From: Owenia fusiformis
Lineage: Eukaryota > Annelida > Polychaeta > Sabellida > Oweniidae
Length of the DNA: 64,000 nt
Assembly (NCBI GenBank): GCA_903813345.2
Contig: CAIIXF020000001.1
Span: forward strand, 1,676,001 to 1,740,000
Direction: 5' to 3'
The position numbers and the translations under genes were made by a program. The number at the start of each line of letters is the position of its first letter. The first letter of the stretch is position 1. Below are positions 62,820 to 64,000 of this stretch, piece after piece. The notes below the pieces were generated by a model that worked only from the letters and a program-made list of their open reading frames with translations, made no database searches and was not told the origin of the DNA.

Positions 62820-64000
62820 GAGTGAAAAAAGTTCTGAAGTCTTATAGGATGTAGAACAAAGAAACTGTTATGCATCTATCATTCTATGGACAATATGCAT
62901 TCCAGATATTTTTGGAAGAAATGCATTGTAGAATTTATATGCAAACAGAGATGTGGTGCAAACATTGCATCAATGAATTAAACACACTCTTGATGATTCA
63001 ATGCATTTCTAAGGTAATGCAATGCAATTCAATGATGTCAATGCATTTTAAGAGGTTAATGCATTGAATGTATTTCACTGGTATGAGACATTCCAACATG
63101 GGACCGTATGACAGAGTTGATCCACTGTTATGAGGTATTTAGTATGAGAAATATTATGATATGGAATTTAGATTGCTTTTATAGGTGAAAACATGTACAT
63201 GTATGTATGGGGAGTATTAAGATTCAAGTGTATATTTGCAACATTCCATGTAGTCTTGGAAGAGGACATTTTCCCAGGTGCCTAAGTTTTTCTCATTGAT
63301 GTTGATATCTTATGGGAAGGTATATACATGTTTGTTAGATGACTTTATATGGCACAAGATAAGCAGTTTATATTTTAGGAACATGTTATACAGGGAGAGC
63401 CAAAAAGTTTTTCAGTGGTCTGGTACCTTATCTAAACATTGCTTGTATTATTTGATAGTATATTGTGTAAAACAATTAAGGGAAAAACTGTAATATTCAA
63501 TTGTTTGATCAATTAGAAAATGGCATTAGTTTTTCTGAAATACGAACCTTCTTTGAGAAGAAGATTCGTGCCATAAATCAATCTCCAAAAGGGGCATTAT
63601 TTAAGAATATTGTTAATATTTTTTCAGCATTCGTACACTTATGAATTGAGAAGCAAGGGGCAAAATCTAGCCTATTGTTGAAATAAAAGCAATTAACAAA
63701 AATCAGTTTTTACACAATATGCCTTCTCTCATTTTGTATGTCTTTTTGGATTTTATATGTTGCAATGATTCTATAGAGTATGAGCCCCTCAAAAATGGAC
63801 ATATTTAGCCCCACCCTGTATGACATATATCGGCCAGTAGTTATTTGTATACAAATACATGTAGGCCATTCTGGTATTAGTCATTGTTTTAGTATTTCAG
63901 AATGTGCCATGATATGGCAGTCTAATATTAATGAGAGTCTTCTACTGATCTCTTGATCCTACGTGACCTTATATAGTTTGTTATTTAACTTTTTGAATAT
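62820..64000. other. MAPK15 3' UTR and downstream flank
   Basis: No coding exon is seen. ATGCATT-type words recur at about 62900-63070. AATAAA at 63682-63687 is a possible polyadenylation signal, though it lies inside a putative mobile element. The end of the window is AT-rich and unassigned. Confidence 0.5.
63390..63819. mobile_element. 430-bp element with ACAGGG-GCC ends
   Basis: Left end ATACAGGGAGAGCCAAAAAG and inverted right end ATACAGGGTGGGGCTAAATA share about 15 of 20 bases. The same ACAGGG(T/A)G end type is found at 12611, 25143 and 47409. Superfamily not assignable. Confidence 0.5.

Overview
This is a 64 kb piece of an AT-rich animal genome. It has no operons or bacterial signals. 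Genes are split by GT-AG introns, introns are full of short inverted-repeat elements, and the encoded proteins are animal families: PHTF, MAPK15/ERK7, a TCF23/24-type bHLH factor, SLC7A4-type transporter and a probable peritrophin-type chitin-binding protein. The repeat content (short terminal-inverted-repeat elements, tandem-repeat elements with (CCGT)n microsatellites, poly-C tracts) suggests a marine invertebrate, a lophotrochozoan or an invertebrate deuterostome. The phylum cannot be fixed from the sequence alone.

Layout. 1-5.2 kb: intergenic, with several dispersed elements. 5.2-10.3 kb (+): SLC7A4-like amino-acid transporter in three coding exons; the second exon's 3' end and donor site are tandemly duplicated in a 90-bp, frame-preserving repeat. 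10.3-16.3 kb: intergenic, dense in nested inverted-repeat elements. 16.4-32.2 kb (+): a complete 19-exon PHTF gene, whose introns carry two copies of a large tandem-repeat mobile element and a 590-bp pentamer-like microsatellite. 33.9-35.8 kb (-): small secreted protein with a probable chitin-binding domain and a TATA promoter. 37.6-40.6 kb (+): two-exon gene for an unrecognised proline-rich protein. 42.1-43.7 kb (-): TCF23/24-like bHLH factor in two exons. 43.7-49.5 kb: gene-free with several MITE-like elements. 49.5-50.1 kb (-): GNAT acetyltransferase, 5' end uncertain. 51.8-62.8 kb (+): complete 15-exon MAPK15 (ERK7/8) with TEY activation motif, a 15-nt microexon, one apparent GC-AG intron, and a splice acceptor copied four times in tandem. 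62.8-64 kb: 3' flank with one more short element.

The genes have unrelated roles and do not form a pathway. Exon boundaries were joined by hand. Intron phases agree throughout the PHTF, MAPK15, SLC7A4, bHLH, proline-rich and chitin-binding models, which is the main support for them. The most unusual observations are tandem duplications that abut splice sites in SLC7A4 and MAPK15, and a structured tandem-repeat element present twice inside PHTF.
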